Assembly: GCF_000237925.1 (NCBI RefSeq)
Contig: NC_031495.1
Span: 42,900,200 to 42,964,199, forward strand
DNA: 64,000 nucleotides
Direction: 5' to 3'
DNA from: Schistosoma mansoni
Lineage: Eukaryota; Platyhelminthes; Trematoda; Strigeidida; Schistosomatidae
The notes under the pieces were generated by a model. The model ran no database searches, was not told where the DNA came from, and worked only from the letters and a program-made list of their open reading frames with translations. Position numbers and translations under genes: made by a program. The first letter of the stretch is position 1. Each line of letters starts with the position of its first letter. Positions 45,480-57,880 of the stretch are shown one piece after another.

Positions 45480-46850
45480 GAAACTTAATTAGTAAATTCA
45501 CAGAGTTGGAAAATAGGTTGCTAAATGAGTTGAGTGATATCGAGGTTGGAGGCTATTTGGTAATGTGGTTAGAAGACTTCCTATTTGGACTCCAATAGAG
45601 AGCATGGACTAACTCAAAGTTATCTAGCTAAGAAACTGTGCTTAGTGGAGTGCTTCAGGGTACAGTTTTGATACTAGTGTTGTTCCTCCCGTATTTGAAT
45701 GACCTTCCTCGTCTCCTATCATCATCGGTCTTGCTATTTGCCGATGATGTCAAGATATGGAGAGCGACACTGAGTAAGGGTGATAGTTTAGAGCTTCAAA
45801 ATGACCTGGAGAAATCATCTGACTGGTCTAAAATTTGGCATTCGCTGATAAATGCTTCCAAGTTTATTGTGGTGCATATTGGTCACCAAGGTACTGATAT
45901 ACACAAGGCTAACGACATTGAGCAACCTATTGTGCAAACACGCAGTGACCTATGTGTCACGGTCAGCCAAGGCTTCAAAACCACTGCACACAGTCGTGTG
46001 ATGGCCACCAAAGGTTTTAAAATCCTATGGTCAGTACATAGAGCCCTTAGCCACGTCATGCTAAAACGTTTTTGATTTTGTATACAGTAAACGTTCGTCC
46101 TAAACTCGAGTATTGCATACAAGCGGCTAGCCGCTGCCTAAAAAGAGACAGTGAGATGTTGGAAAAGGTTCAAAGGACAGCAACTAAGCTGAGTTCAGTG
46201 TGATGCTCGACTGACCAAACTAAACCTATTCTCACTGACATATCGAAGAACCAGAGGCGACGTAATCATAACTATGTGATATATTAGCGCAATACATTTC
46301 GAATAATCTGATCACATAAATACTTGTTAAGAACATTTATATTATATATTATTGTTATTATTACTGTCCCCTCTTACCCCTATTTCCAGTCTAGTTGACC
46401 TTTCATTTTTATATATAAATGTTCTCAACAAGTATATATGTGATCAAATTGTTTGAAATGTATTGCGTTAATATATCACATAGTTGCCATAATCTTCGTC
46501 TTCTAATTACACTATCAAGGCGTAAACATAATTTTTGGATTACTTAGCGATAAATTTGCGTCTGATATGCTCTCGTTTTTATTGTCTTCCAAAACAGAGA
46601 ATTTATGAGGACACTTTAAAAATGTTCACAAGCTCAGAACACATTACTTGTCAGCTGACTGTTGACTTTCCCATTGAATCATTAACGAACGGAATTCATT
46701 TCCTAAACACGTGGTTTAAGCTCCATCTGTCGATGCATTCAAAAGAAAGTTGGATTACCTGAAAGATCACCATTTCCAGGACCAACACAGGTCTCTCAAC
46801 CTCCTTTTTTTCCCAAAATGAAACTGAAAGATAGTAGTGACAATAGATAA
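45480..46850 (+). mobile_element. CR1-like LINE, RT fragment, interrupted by a foldback
   Basis: It reads VLSGVLQGTVLILVLFLPYL, then NDLPRLLSSSVLLFADDVKI (catalytic FADD), then HIGHQGTDIH and the RVMATKGFKILWSVHRALSH region. It shifts frame and ends in LFSLTYRRTRGDVI at about 46265. After the foldback, at about 46570-46790, the C-terminal block resumes with a NTWFKL...FKRKLDYL-like pattern. The frame is broken, so the copy is inactive. Confidence 0.82.
46259..46503. mobile_element. Penelope-related foldback inside a CR1-like LINE
   Basis: The arms 46271-46342 and 46411-46484 are reverse complements with few mismatches. Weaker pairing extends to gacg/cgtc at the outer ends, and the loop is about 70 bp. 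The arms are related to those of the Penelope-like copy at 534-1757 (shared gcgc-atacatttcga core). No coding region remains, so this is a non-autonomous hairpin form. Confidence 0.8.
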
Positions 46851-47998
46851 ATCTGTCAAAAATATATGTGAGTTATTCGGTGGCCTTGAGGGCTGTTTAC
46901 CGGCGACACTGGCAAAAGATATTGATGCTAGTGGTGATGAATCATCCCCCCTCTAGGTTTTTAGTCGATATTTAAAACCTTATTTTCAGAATAATTTTCG
47001 ACTAAATATCCACTTAACAGCTTTCAGAAGTGTAGCAATTACGTTATATGTCTTGTGAATCAGAACTTTTAGGAAATCTTTGAGGTTAATTCACGTATAA
47101 CTTAAACTCACTAGAGGTTGATCAGTTCGAAAAAATACAGATATTTTAATTTTATAACAGATCATCCGATTACTGACAAATTTTAAAAAGGGAGAAAAGA
47201 AGAATTACCGTTTAAATATAATTCACCTTACTTCAACACTTTACATTAACTAAGAACAAATTATAGTTAAAATGAACGAGATGTTTGAAAACAAAGATTT
47301 TGTATAATTTACTCAGTGAAGTTGAGATGAAATCTGGAAATGCGACAAATAAGTGTAGTAATAACCATTAATCAAATGCCCAACCCACTGTTTGAATGTT
47401 AGATGTATGAAGGGAGATCTGGTGTTTCTAATTTCGATCCCTGACGGGTCGTAGTTAAAAAACGGTCAAGAGTTCAATACTATAACGAAACAACTAGTCA
47501 TATTTTTCCGATTCTCACCGGTTGTTTGAAGGTGGGAAATGTTTCATAATTATAAAGGCGAATCGAATAACATCCACAAAACTCCCACACTAACAGTTAT
47601 AGGCTACTTGGTAACTCATGTTTCCTGATGCTTCAAACGCGATGAAAGTGTAAAGAGTGAAGGTATATTCATTAGAAATAATGGAAATCGAATCCTAGAT
47701 ATTGTTCATTTAAACAATCGGACACTACATCACAGACATTTCGGTCGTATACAAATTGCAGAAATTGAAGATTTTTAGAATACGAGTGAAAACATGAATG
47801 CAATAAGTTTAAAAACGTAAGCAATCACCTTGACTATAGAAGTTATTTTAGTATATTTTATTAGATTTTGAGAAAGGTCGAAAAAGGTATGAGAAAACCA
47901 AACTTTATAAAGATTAAACGGGATTAAAATATTATAAATGATTCCATATTATCAGAATGGGGATTCGTAGAGATCGTAACAATTTTAATAGTTGAATG
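46851..47998. other. Unassigned spacer upstream of the TPC gene
   Basis: A 5' exon of the TPC gene could lie here or further upstream. I cannot identify one. Confidence 0.35.
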
Positions 47999-48340
47999 CA
48001 TGAGTCGATCTAAGCTAAACTACCATCGAAAATCTGGAAGCACTGGACGGTCGCGACCACTGGAGTCCAACTCGTGTTGGGAGGAGACAGCTATCCACTT
48101 CAGACAATGAATGAGAGGTTGCGCAAGTCCATGGATTGATTGAAGTTAGACATTAACACCTTTGAATGCTGCGTTAGTGATCTAGAGGTTAAGCGTTGGC
48201 GCGCGAGCTCAAAAGTCCTAGGTTCGTGTTTTGTATGCGAGACCCTAGATGCGCACTGATGAGGAGTCCCATGCTGGAACGAAACGACAGCTCAGTGCTT
48301 TCAGGTTTCCAATAGTGATCTAGCTTAGATTGACTCATGA
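47999..48340 (+). mobile_element. Sm-alpha-type hammerhead SINE, full-length
   Basis: The ends are inverted copies of each other: catgagtcgatctaagcta at the left, and a partner ending tagattgactcatg at the right. A hammerhead region lies at about 48251-48300 (gcgcactgatgaggagtccc ... gaacgaaac). Compared with the CTGANGA - GTCC/GGAC - GAAA plan, it carries a changed first core base and an extra base in stem II, so it is probably inactive. The tRNA-like B box is degraded (ggttcgtgttt). Confidence 0.82.
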
Positions 48341-48847
48341 AATTAATTCCAATTTAGTCACAAACTAACGAAATGATAGATTTATACTTGACAAGCGAAT
48401 AAGTTACTTCGTTAATTTTATTTGTAGGAAATTGTAATTGATAGTATACTCAGTTAAAGAAACAAACGCAACATTTTTGAGACCGTGACTATAATAATCA
48501 CTTTTAATATGCTTAGACTTCTGGTTACTAAACTTTAATTTCTGACGTTATATTAAGGTTTACCTTTAAAAAATAAGCTTAGGGATTATGTATTACATTG
48601 AATAAATACTCTGATTTAGTCACAACCAGAATTTTTTTTCATATTCACATCATCAAATTCACTGAGCTTTGTCGATAAATGCTATAAAGGATAAATCAAT
48701 AACTTAAGATTCATTTAAACAAAATAATGAATTTCTACATTATACAACTGAAATCGTAGTTCAGTCGATTATTGCACATAATCAATTATTGATCACTAAT
48801 AATTTCAAATTCTCCTTATCTTATTTCTACAGTTATTTTTTTCTTAG
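48341..48847. other. Intron immediately before the TPC exon
   Basis: It is AT-rich and ends in a strong pyrimidine tract and ttttcttag acceptor at 48847. Confidence 0.6.
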
Positions 48848-51174
48848 AAAAAGCCGTGTTGGTAGCGTTTAATGATATTAAGAAAATGGATAGAGATGAT
48901 AGAAATTTACACAAAAGAGCAAGACAACTTGTTCTAGCCACAACATTAATTCGTGATGCATGTGAGACAAGATTAGAAATAAGATTTAAACAAGATCTTT
49001 TATCTGTACAATTGTATGAACATTATTATAGTAAATCATGTGTCATACTATACTTTTTGTTAACTATAATTAATCTTTCAACAATCATATTAGAATATCC
49101 AGGAAATATATGGATTAATGGAAAACCTGTACCATATTATATTCCATTAGTTATTAATTTATTATGTGAGTGCTATTTTTATTATAGATGGTATATTATT
49201 TATGTTATGTCAGAAAAGAAGACATTAAAATCAAATATTTCATTCATTGCAACAATTACTATATTATCATTAATGACAATTGATGCCATTATTTATATCA
49301 TATTTCATGAATTAAATTTTTCTAGTCCTGTAAGATGGTCAAGAGCTCTTAGACCGGTACTACTATTGACATTTCCAGAGAATAGAAGATTGCGTGCAGC
49401 GTTTTTTAACTTACGACGTACATTAGTCGATGTATTACCTGTATTTGGTTTGTTTGGTGCATGTTTAATATTTATTTCAATTGTTAGTTTAACACTATTA
49501 GGTGATATGAAACTGACATATCCTAATGGCAATAAGTATCTATATGATTTTATTGATGTATTATGGGAATTTTATGTTTTAACAACAACAGCCAATTCTC
49601 CTGATGTTATACTACCAGCATATGAATATAATCATTATTTTATCATTATTTATTTATTTATTTGTACAATATGTAATTGGTTATTTATGGGTATATTAAC
49701 AGCATCTGTTTATAATTCATATAAATCACATTTAGGTGAATTTGTAATTAAAACAATTGTAAAACGTAAAGAAAAATTAGATGAAGCATTCAACTTAATA
49801 TCAACTTTAACTCCAGATGGTCAATTAGGTGTTAGTCATAATACATTTTTACATGTAATGCATATTGTTCATCCAAAACATAGTAAAGATTCATTAAAAG
49901 TTATTTTTCATGTATTAGATAAAAATAAATCTGGTTATTTATTAAAACATGAATTTGAACGTTTATCTGAATATATGCAAGCCAAATTTGAAGAGATTGA
50001 ATTAAGTCGAACCTATTTTAATACATATATCTCAAAATTTTATCATATTTATACATCAAGTAAATTTCAACTGTTTGTTTATTATATGAATCATAATATT
50101 ACAAAATTAATGTTTACAATACTCATTGTTGCCAACGCTATATGTGTTGTTATCTTTCATTCATATCCACAATGTTTAGAAATAATTGAATGGATATTTA
50201 CCATGTTATTTATCAGTGAATTAATTATTAATTATTTAATATGTGGTGGTGTCAAATTTTTTAATGATGGTTGGAATTTATTTGATTTTATAATTATATT
50301 TAGTGCATTTATTGGACAAATTATTCAACTTATATTTTATTCCATTGGCATTTATTTACCACATGGTATGATACAAATATTTTTATTATTAAGATTATTT
50401 CGTTTATTAAAATTATTTAGTGTCATCAAACAATTTCGTATAGTGATTAATTGTATTCTAACTATACTACCATCATTAACTGCTTATACAACTATATTAT
50501 TAATATTATTTTATATATTTTCATGTATTGCTATGGAATTATTTGCTTTTATTTATCAACCACCATTAAATTATAATTATACATTAAATACAACATGTAA
50601 TAATAAATATTTACTTCGTAGTGAATTTGTTCAATGGCATTATTGTACATTTAATTTTAATAGTCCTTTTGATTCATTCTTATTATTATTCATTATTACA
50701 GTTGGTAATAATTGGCATATATTTACTCATGGTTATGTAATAGTTACAACAAGATGGAGTAAATTATTTTTTATTATTATACATTGGATATGTGTTTTAC
50801 TTGTATTAAATGTTGTACTAGCTTTTATTATTGAAGCATTTTTAATTGAATATGATTCACAACAAAGTAAATTTGAATTATATATAAATGAACGATTAAA
50901 TGATTTAGAAATGAATGCTGAAAATGAATTGAAAAAACGTGGATTAGAAAATTTTCGTAAATCTGGATTTATAATATCTAAAAAATTATTAGATGAAGCT
51001 GGTATAACTGAACAAAATACACAGAAAGTATTCTATTTAAAAACAGATAATGCATCTATTGAAATATTAATGTTTAGAATGTTTGAAAAAGAAATTGAAG
51101 AATTAGTTGAAGATTTAACAAATAAATTAACAGCGCCTAAACTTAAAGCACATGATCCATTTTCACATCTATAG
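48848..51174 (+). CDS. TPCN: Two-pore cation channel (TPC), last large exon
   Basis: About 774 codons form one exon. A splice acceptor (ttcttag) ends at 48847 and the first in-frame ATG is only at 48886, so a short 5' exon is missing. There are two six-helix domains (residues numbered from 48856). Domain I is about 58-290, with the filter TTTANSPDV (243-251). A linker with an EF-hand-type loop DKNKSGYLLKHE follows (355-366). Domain II is about 410-665, with a charged S4 (LLRLFRLLKLFSVIKQFR) and the filter TVGNNW (615-620). Two sequons (N574, N578) lie before pore II. TPCs are endolysosomal Na+/Ca2+ channels linked to PI(3,5)P2 and NAADP signalling. A voltage-gated calcium channel is excluded because there are only two domains. 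A polyadenylation signal lies at 51759-51764. Confidence 0.92.
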
Positions 51175-52945
51175 TTTATTAACATTGACGGTTGAAAAAA
51201 ACAAACCATACAACCATCAGAAATTAGTATGAAAAGTAAAGATGGAAGCAAGTTGCATCTTCATATCCAGCAAAAAAAACAATAGTAAATTTGAGGATTC
51301 ATTACTTTTGTTATAGTTTGGTAATGTAAGATAATAAGTATGTCGAAAGTTCAATTGGAGACATTTGTAGAATAATTGCAATATTTCATTTCTTCAGAGT
51401 TGATAATTTTACTTAAAAACTAAATTGAAGTTTTCTAAGAATGATTTTAATGTTTACAGGTACTAGAAAAAAATATATCTAAACTCGAAATTTATGTTGA
51501 CTTAAAACTCATATATTATAAGACTCAAAACAATTTCCTTAGAACGTTAATGTTAATACTTATTAAATATGTAATTAATATTTCACAGTTTATACAGATT
51601 CTATGTTTATTCATTTGCGTTTAAATAGCTCCATGTATTAATGAAATATTTGGTTAACAATATTCATTTTAAAATATTCTGTAAGATGAAATATGTGGAA
51701 CATATGTTGAGACGGTCATTGAATGTTGTTTTTGATTGAATGTAATGTATTTATTTAAAATAAATTTTACCATATTATAAAAAATAATTCATTACACCCA
51801 ACCTTAAAAACATTGATGTTATTTCCGAACCTTTTACGTCTGCTCTCATGAATGATGACGAACCATGAAAGCAAAGTTATATTCCGGGGAATGAAACGTC
51901 TTAGCAACCAGGAGTAAGATCGTTAGATTTATCAAACTTGCCATCTTCTTATTCAGCAGTAGAATATATGACTGCTTAAATTTATTTACTAACTTATTAT
52001 ACCTTGACGTTATTCCCATCTTCTTTTCTTCCAAAAAGCATTAAATCGTAAACTCAAGAGCCATAAAAAGAGATTATTCTCTTTCTCAGACCAATACTTC
52101 ACTGCTTTAAATGCAAGATGTAACTGTGAAAATATAATACGTTTTCTTTTATGTTTTTCTGTAATGTCAGAAGGCTTTTGAAAACAAATAGACGGAATCT
52201 TCTGAGATACACTATGAAAACTGAGTTTACGTAGACAGAAGAACGTGGTAATATGATTTAAACTCCCAATCTACATACAAAGCTACAGGTAGTTACTAGA
52301 AATCAGTGAAAAATATTTATCTCAATCGAAGTAACCAATGTCGTGGGGAGTCATAAACAAAGGTTAAAAAACCTTAAAGAGTGGAATTAAAGTTGCACGG
52401 GTTAGAGTTATGAGAAACTGAATGAAAAGATTCCTCGTATTGTCAAGTTCCACGCTTACTAAGGAAAAAGTATAGCTAATGTAAGAAAAGTTATAAATAT
52501 GTCCCAGTAGCGATTACTAGAATAACAGATCGAAGATATTGAGCAGCGCTTTTTGTTTAACAACGTTCTTAAATCTGTGGCTATAAAGTAACACTGTGAC
52601 TCTCTGTTATCGCATGGTCTACAACAATAATGAATTGACACGGTATTTCAACTTCTTTGAATTAATAAATAACATACACCCAGAAACGTTGTTATTCTCA
52701 CCAACATCAGTCATTCAAAAAACCTTAAACTTGTCCCAATTTCAATTATAATAAGTTTCTCCCAAACAAAATAAGTTTTATTAAAAATCAATATTACAAA
52801 AGAAGATCGTGATCAGATTTTAGGATATTTACAATCACAACCTAATCAAATATTATCTTATTACAATTCTATTTTTACAGCTGATAAATTTTTATGCATA
52901 TATTAAAAGGATGTAACATTTTTTTAAACAAATATAAATGAAAGC
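51175..52945. other. TPC 3' UTR and convergent intergenic spacer
   Basis: AATAAA at 51759-51764 is the likely TPC poly(A) signal, giving a 3' UTR of about 600 nt. The rest shows no gene or named repeat. Confidence 0.5.
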
Positions 52946-53330
52946 GTGAGTCAATTGAAGCTAGACCACCATGGAAAACCTGGAAGCACTGGACGGCCGT
53001 TTCGTCCTATGCTCACTAGTGACTGGCTTCAAGAGGTGACCAGTGAAGTTCAACCAGGTCTGTTGTGAGATAGTCACTCACTGAAGACATTGGTGGATGT
53101 GTCGCTGAATTTAGTGGATCGGTTGAAGTTAGACACTAACACCGTTGGATGCCGGTTGGCTGAGTGGACCAGAGTTTAAGCGTTCGCGCGCGAGACTGAT
53201 AGGTCCTGGGTTCGAACCTCGCGAGGCGGGATCGTGGATGAACACTGCTGAGGAGTCCCACAATAGGACTATACGGCCGTCCAGTGCTTCCAGGTTTTCC
53301 ATGGTGGTCTAGCTTCAATTGATTCATGAT
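52946..53330 (+). mobile_element. Sm-alpha-type hammerhead SINE with pol III boxes
   Basis: About 60-bp inverted ends (gtcaattgaagctagaccac at the left and its reverse complement at the right) enclose a tRNA-like unit. The A box ttggctgagtgg is at 53156-53167 and the B box ggttcgaac is at 53209-53217. Downstream is a hammerhead: stem I cactg, core CTGAGGA, stem II GTCC/GGAC. The GAAA box, however, has changed to TATA (about 53269), so this ribozyme should be dead. The stem I partner cagtg is intact. Confidence 0.88.
53156..53217 (+). promoter_or_regulatory. Internal RNA polymerase III promoter (A and B boxes)
   Basis: TGGCTGAGTGG and GGTTCGAAC match the tRNA A- and B-box consensus with tRNA-like spacing (about 42 bp between boxes). 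The folding resembles tRNA-Leu/Ser. It belongs to the SINE rather than to a tRNA gene. Confidence 0.8.
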
Positions 53331-54200
53331 CTCAACTATTAAAATTACTATAATATCCACAAAACCACTTCTGAAATTATGAATTCATTATCTAGAATGA
53401 AACTAAAATAGTCAAATAAATAAGATCACTTGAAGACTATCACCTACTTGTACTACGTTTCCACATGGTACAGAAGCCTAACTAAAAAAATGCTATGAGA
53501 ACTAGCGAATGGTTCATAGTTTAAAAGGTTAGTAGTAAATATACGAAATTAATCGACAAAATGTGAGTTCCCAGTCTGTTAGGAAAGAATGACATTTCTA
53601 TGACCTGTGTTTAACTGAATAATGTTGTCTTTTATCCCAGGTTTGATGAAACAATATCTAAGAAAACTGTTACACCTACTACTTGATTGTCACGGATATA
53701 CAAATTTAGTAGAAAACATCTAATATTCGTCGTTTAACAACGAGATAGATTTATCTGTGGGACGAAACTGAGAAAATTGTCCAACTTAATGAAGTGATAA
53801 ATTACTCAAGTAAAAGAAGGAAAACTCTGTATGAAAACCAACTAAATAAAAAATATTTAACTGTATTTTTTTATTGTATCTAGTGGAAAGAATAGGTAAA
53901 CTTATGTTATAATCATAGATATCGGTTTTGATGAAAGTATGAACAATATGTAATAGATATCGTAGATTTAGTAAAATTAACATTCAAGTCAAAATGTACA
54001 AATGTAAAGCTCCAGATACGAAAAATCAACAAAGTTTGAAGGTTTTTCCAAAAAATTACAATTGCATATACAGTTTCAAGCAAATGTAAATCCATTATTC
54101 ATTAAAATACTATCAAATTAAATGATAAAATTAGCTGATACATTAATGGATATGATCCAATTGTAAAAGAAGAATGTTCACAACTTTAAACACCATTCTT
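53331..54200 (-). other. POC1 3' UTR and downstream
   Basis: A minus-strand AATAAA at about 53871 may end the transcript. I see nothing else. Confidence 0.45.
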
Positions 54201-54248
54201 TCATTTATTCTCCAGAAGAGTAAGACGTTGTTCCAAAAGTGAAACGGT
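54201..54248 (-). CDS. POC1: POC1, last exon (16 codons including stop)
   Basis: The 48-nt exon has acceptor ctccatag at plus 54249-54250 and phase 0. It encodes TVSLLEQRLTLLENK and the stop. It continues the previous exon's TLEHIVSQLDILTQ to give the conserved POC1 C-terminal helix ([25 protein letters not shown] type). The last codons, AAT AAA TGA, form an AATAAA overlapping the stop. Confidence 0.9.
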   Translation of the reverse strand, partial: TVSLLEQRLTLLENK

Positions 54249-54889
54249 CTATGGAGAAATGAAGAAAAGAACTACTATTGCTTTTGGTTTTACATTGCCT
54301 CAAATAAAAATTTACGCACTATAAACAATGATTTCGGAGAAACTCAGTGTAATAAATTTACAAACACGTAAAATATAAATATGAAGTAAGGATTCAACGG
54401 ATGTCGAATTACAAACAATTGGTAAAAAGACCGAAGTGAATGATTTCTGTGAGTTTAAAGGTTCAATATATTGATGAGTATCCACAAATACACAATTTAG
54501 GCTCAAAATTTCTCGACTTATAAACATTAAAGACGGTAGATCAACAGTAATGCTGAGTCACACACTAGATTATTCACGGATAACCGACATTTCTATTATT
54601 TTATGATCGATAAAATTCTACTTTTGTTGTTTCACATAAACAGATATCTATCACAAGTTGTATGTGAATGAAGATCAGTTCTCAAAAAAAGCATTCACAC
54701 ATTAGGTATTTTCATATAAGTCAACGTGTAGTATGTTAGCTACAATTAACATAAAAATCGTTAGTGGAGAGTAATAAGTCGGAAAATCTGTTATTAACGT
54801 GTCTATAAAACTATTAGATTATAGGTCTTTTATATTTCATGATATGTTAACGGTTTATTTAGGCAGTACTGAAGTAGCTTAAGGGTTCA
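54249..54889 (-). other. POC1 last intron, downstream part
   Basis: AT-rich, with no repeat recognised. Confidence 0.5.
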
Positions 54890-55395
54890 AAGGACAGAAT
54901 TCCTGCAGTTGAAAAACATATGGAATTCAAAACAACTGTCAATCAAGTAAGAATCTTCAATACGAACGTCAAGACAGTTCTATTTTACGGAACTGGAACT
55001 TGGAGAACTACTACAACCATCATCAAAAAAGTAGAAGTATTTATAAACGATTGTCTACGTAAGATACTCAATGTCCATTGACCGGATACCATCAGGAACA
55101 GACTACTGTGGGAGAGGACAAATCAGATTTCAAATGAAGAGGAAATAAGGGAAACATGTTGGAGGTGGATAGAACATACATCACGGAAATCATCAAACTG
55201 CATCGCGAAGCAAGCGCTAACTTAGAATCCCTAAGGGAAACAGAAAAAAGGAAGGCCGGAAAACACGCTGCGCCGAGAATTACAAGCAGACATCAAAATG
55301 ATGGATAGCAACTGGAAAGAGTTGCCTAGTACAGATTTCGATGGCGAATGCTGGTGAGCGGTCTATGCTTCTCCACGAGTAGTAGCAGGCGTAAG
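54890..55395 (+). mobile_element. RTE-type LINE (family B), 3' fragment
   Basis: It reads [47 protein letters not shown] and [20 protein letters not shown] with several stops. This is the C-terminal zone of RTE-like reverse transcriptases (same family as 58.1-59.3 kb). It lies antisense in a POC1 intron. Confidence 0.82.
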
Positions 55396-56446
55396 GAAGT
55401 TAAGAATTCAAAGAAACCTTATAAATGGTCAATCCAACGACTTATACTTGCCATTACAACTACCTTATGATAGTGAAGCACATCGATGACAGTATATCAA
55501 TCGAGAATGCATTTTAGATAATCGACTAAATATCAGTTACGGTGATTAGAAATTACGGACTGAGTATTTGTCATTAGACAAAAATAATACTAAAATATAT
55601 TGAAAATACATAAGCAATTTTCACACAGAATCTGTCGTAACGGAAAATCATCGGCATCGATAACCTTTCTCATAAGTTTTATTTGAAGACTGCATATACT
55701 CAACCACAGTGATTTTCACACTACTCATTATTTGCAGATCCTGAAACTAGATGGAACGGAAGAGAGGTGGTCAGTTTATGACGTGTCATTGTAGTATAGG
55801 TGGCAAGCAGAATTGATGCCTGTTGGTCCATCACGATCCTACAGATCATGCAACTCAATGAATTGAGATGTTATCACATATTGTTCAAAACAGAAGCCGG
55901 TGACAATCCTGTTTTGGTATTTTACTACATCTTTTATAAAAGTTTTGGTCGGTACTCAAATAAAATATCCTCTGAGTAAAAGGTAACATACGATAACAAT
56001 TCTGAGTACTATCCTCAATAAACTAAGCTATAAGTACAGGATGAAACCTCTCCAACTTAAGCAGTATATGCCTGACATTTAACAAGGTCAGGTGCGTAAG
56101 ATAGGCGCTAATCAACCTGGCTTTTGCTATATTGATAGAACCTTTCTCAGTCGCGCACCCGGTAACACACATACAGCTATCTAGATTTACTAAATTTTTA
56201 ACTATTAGGAAAAGTACTTGGGACTTCATTTATACAAGGTATAAATGAAATTGCGAATTTCGATGGTAACGTATGTAAGGCGTACAATCCTTAGCAGGAA
56301 AATTCCTTAGTTTTATAGGTAACTGGTTCCTCTCCTTGAAATCATGGAATAGCAACGACATACAAATCATTATCGCTTACTGAACAATACTTTACGACTG
56401 AAAAACAAGACAATTTATTAAAAGCACTTTGAAAAATTGATAGTAC
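55396..56446 (-). other. POC1 intron
   Basis: I see no exon. The flanking phases (0/0) require none. Confidence 0.55.
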
Positions 56447-56551
56447 CTGAGTTAGAATATCTAGTTGTGAAACAATATGTTCAAGTGTCGTAGATAATGG
56501 TGGTGGGACATTTTGGCGTTCACTTTCTAGACCGCCTGCTGTTTTTGAATT
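56447..56551 (-). CDS. POC1: POC1 exon: start of C-terminal helix
   Basis: The exon is 105 nt (35 codons), with acceptor tatacag and donor GTACTA. The second half, PLSTTLEHIVSQLDILTQ, is the hallmark POC1 C-terminal motif that links the WD40 propeller to centrioles and basal bodies. Confidence 0.92.
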
Positions 56552-57269
56552 CTGTATACAAATGGAAAAAAGATACGTTACAATTTACTCGGTAATTTAT
56601 AAATTGTGGTTTAAATAATTACTAATGTTCGGATTATGTTAAAACTTAAGATTTAATTAGAATAAGAGGCAAGTAGTCACTGTATTGTTGAACACCAACA
56701 GTATTCAAACGAGCCTAGTGATGCAGGGAAATTATTGTTTTAAAAAATGAAAAAAAGTTAAGTTGGTGAAGATAAACATATTCACTTATCTACTCTTTAC
56801 TGAACGATAATCATGATGTATTGTCTGATTTCTTTCATCAATATTTTTCTAATAGTCGTTTGAAATACAGTTTGTTGGGTGTTGACGAATAACTATTTCC
56901 CATCAGAGTTCATGATAACAAGCACAACACATTATGTTCTCACTTTTACAGCTTTCTTAATTAAATTACCAACTGTTTATATTTGTTGATTTCTAAAAGA
57001 CGAAAAATAGCCATACAAACTTCTCCAGATGTAAAAGTGTAATAAAACAAAAACATACGATTTGATATATACTTTCTAATTGAAGTATATTCTTTAATAA
57101 TTATTGGTTATTGAATAATCACTCGCTGGTATAATTATTTCTCACTGAAGGTAGTGTATAGATGTTTACGAACACCATGAATCGTGTTGTGAGATTGACT
57201 TTCAAATTATGCGCCCAACTACCATCTACTTCCAATAAAAATGTTATCAGCCAGCTTGTTCTAAAGTAA
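56552..57269 (-). other. POC1 intron
   Basis: AT-rich, with nothing recognised. Confidence 0.5.
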
Positions 57270-57880
57270 GAGATGAGATCAATTCACGTATGGTATCAGC
57301 CAATCTGGGCCATCTTTGGTGCCTACATGATGTTATTCTGACCGTAAAATGTCGAACCTACAACGTGTCGGTGAGAGCAGTTTTGCTCTATTCCTGTGAA
57401 ACCTGGCCTCCGATTTGAAGATGTTAGACGACTCTCTGTGTTTGATCACTGTTTTCTCGAAGGGTCTCTGACATCCAGTCGCAACACCATGTTAATAATG
57501 TACAGGTTCGGCATCGTGTGTTTGGACACAGAGACAATAATTTAATTGGTGTCACCATCTTGAAACATCGACTTCGGTGGGTTGGACATATACTACGAAT
57601 GTCGTCCCACAGCATTCCACATTGTGCATTATTTGCCGGCGCTGGGACTGGTTGGAAAAGGTGGGGAGGTGGTCAGTGTATGACATGGTGTCGTGGTATG
57701 AAAGGAAGCTGTATAGGACAGGCCTCTGCTGGTCCTTTACGACTCCTTGGTTGGGATCCTAGAGATGGTGTAACACAACAGCTAGAGACGTCATCAGACG
57801 TGGCGATTCTACTGTCACTTTCTTTTACTTTCTTCATCAAAGTAAACATAACTTCTTTAACTGAAAGAATTCTTTCTTCT
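57270..57880 (+). mobile_element. LINE A copy 3, 3' fragment
   Basis: It contains NNLIGVTILKHRLRWVGHIL then RMSSHSIP and QCMTWCRGMKGSCIGQASAG, closely matching copies 1 and 2, and extends through the LTERIL 3' region. It lies antisense in a POC1 intron and lacks the canonical tail seen in copies 1 and 2. Confidence 0.87.

Noticed and set aside
53136-53360. 74-codon minus-strand frame and a possible tRNA gene
   Set aside because: The frame is antisense to an Sm-alpha-type SINE. The A and B boxes are those of the SINE, and the unit lacks a complete tRNA cloverleaf.
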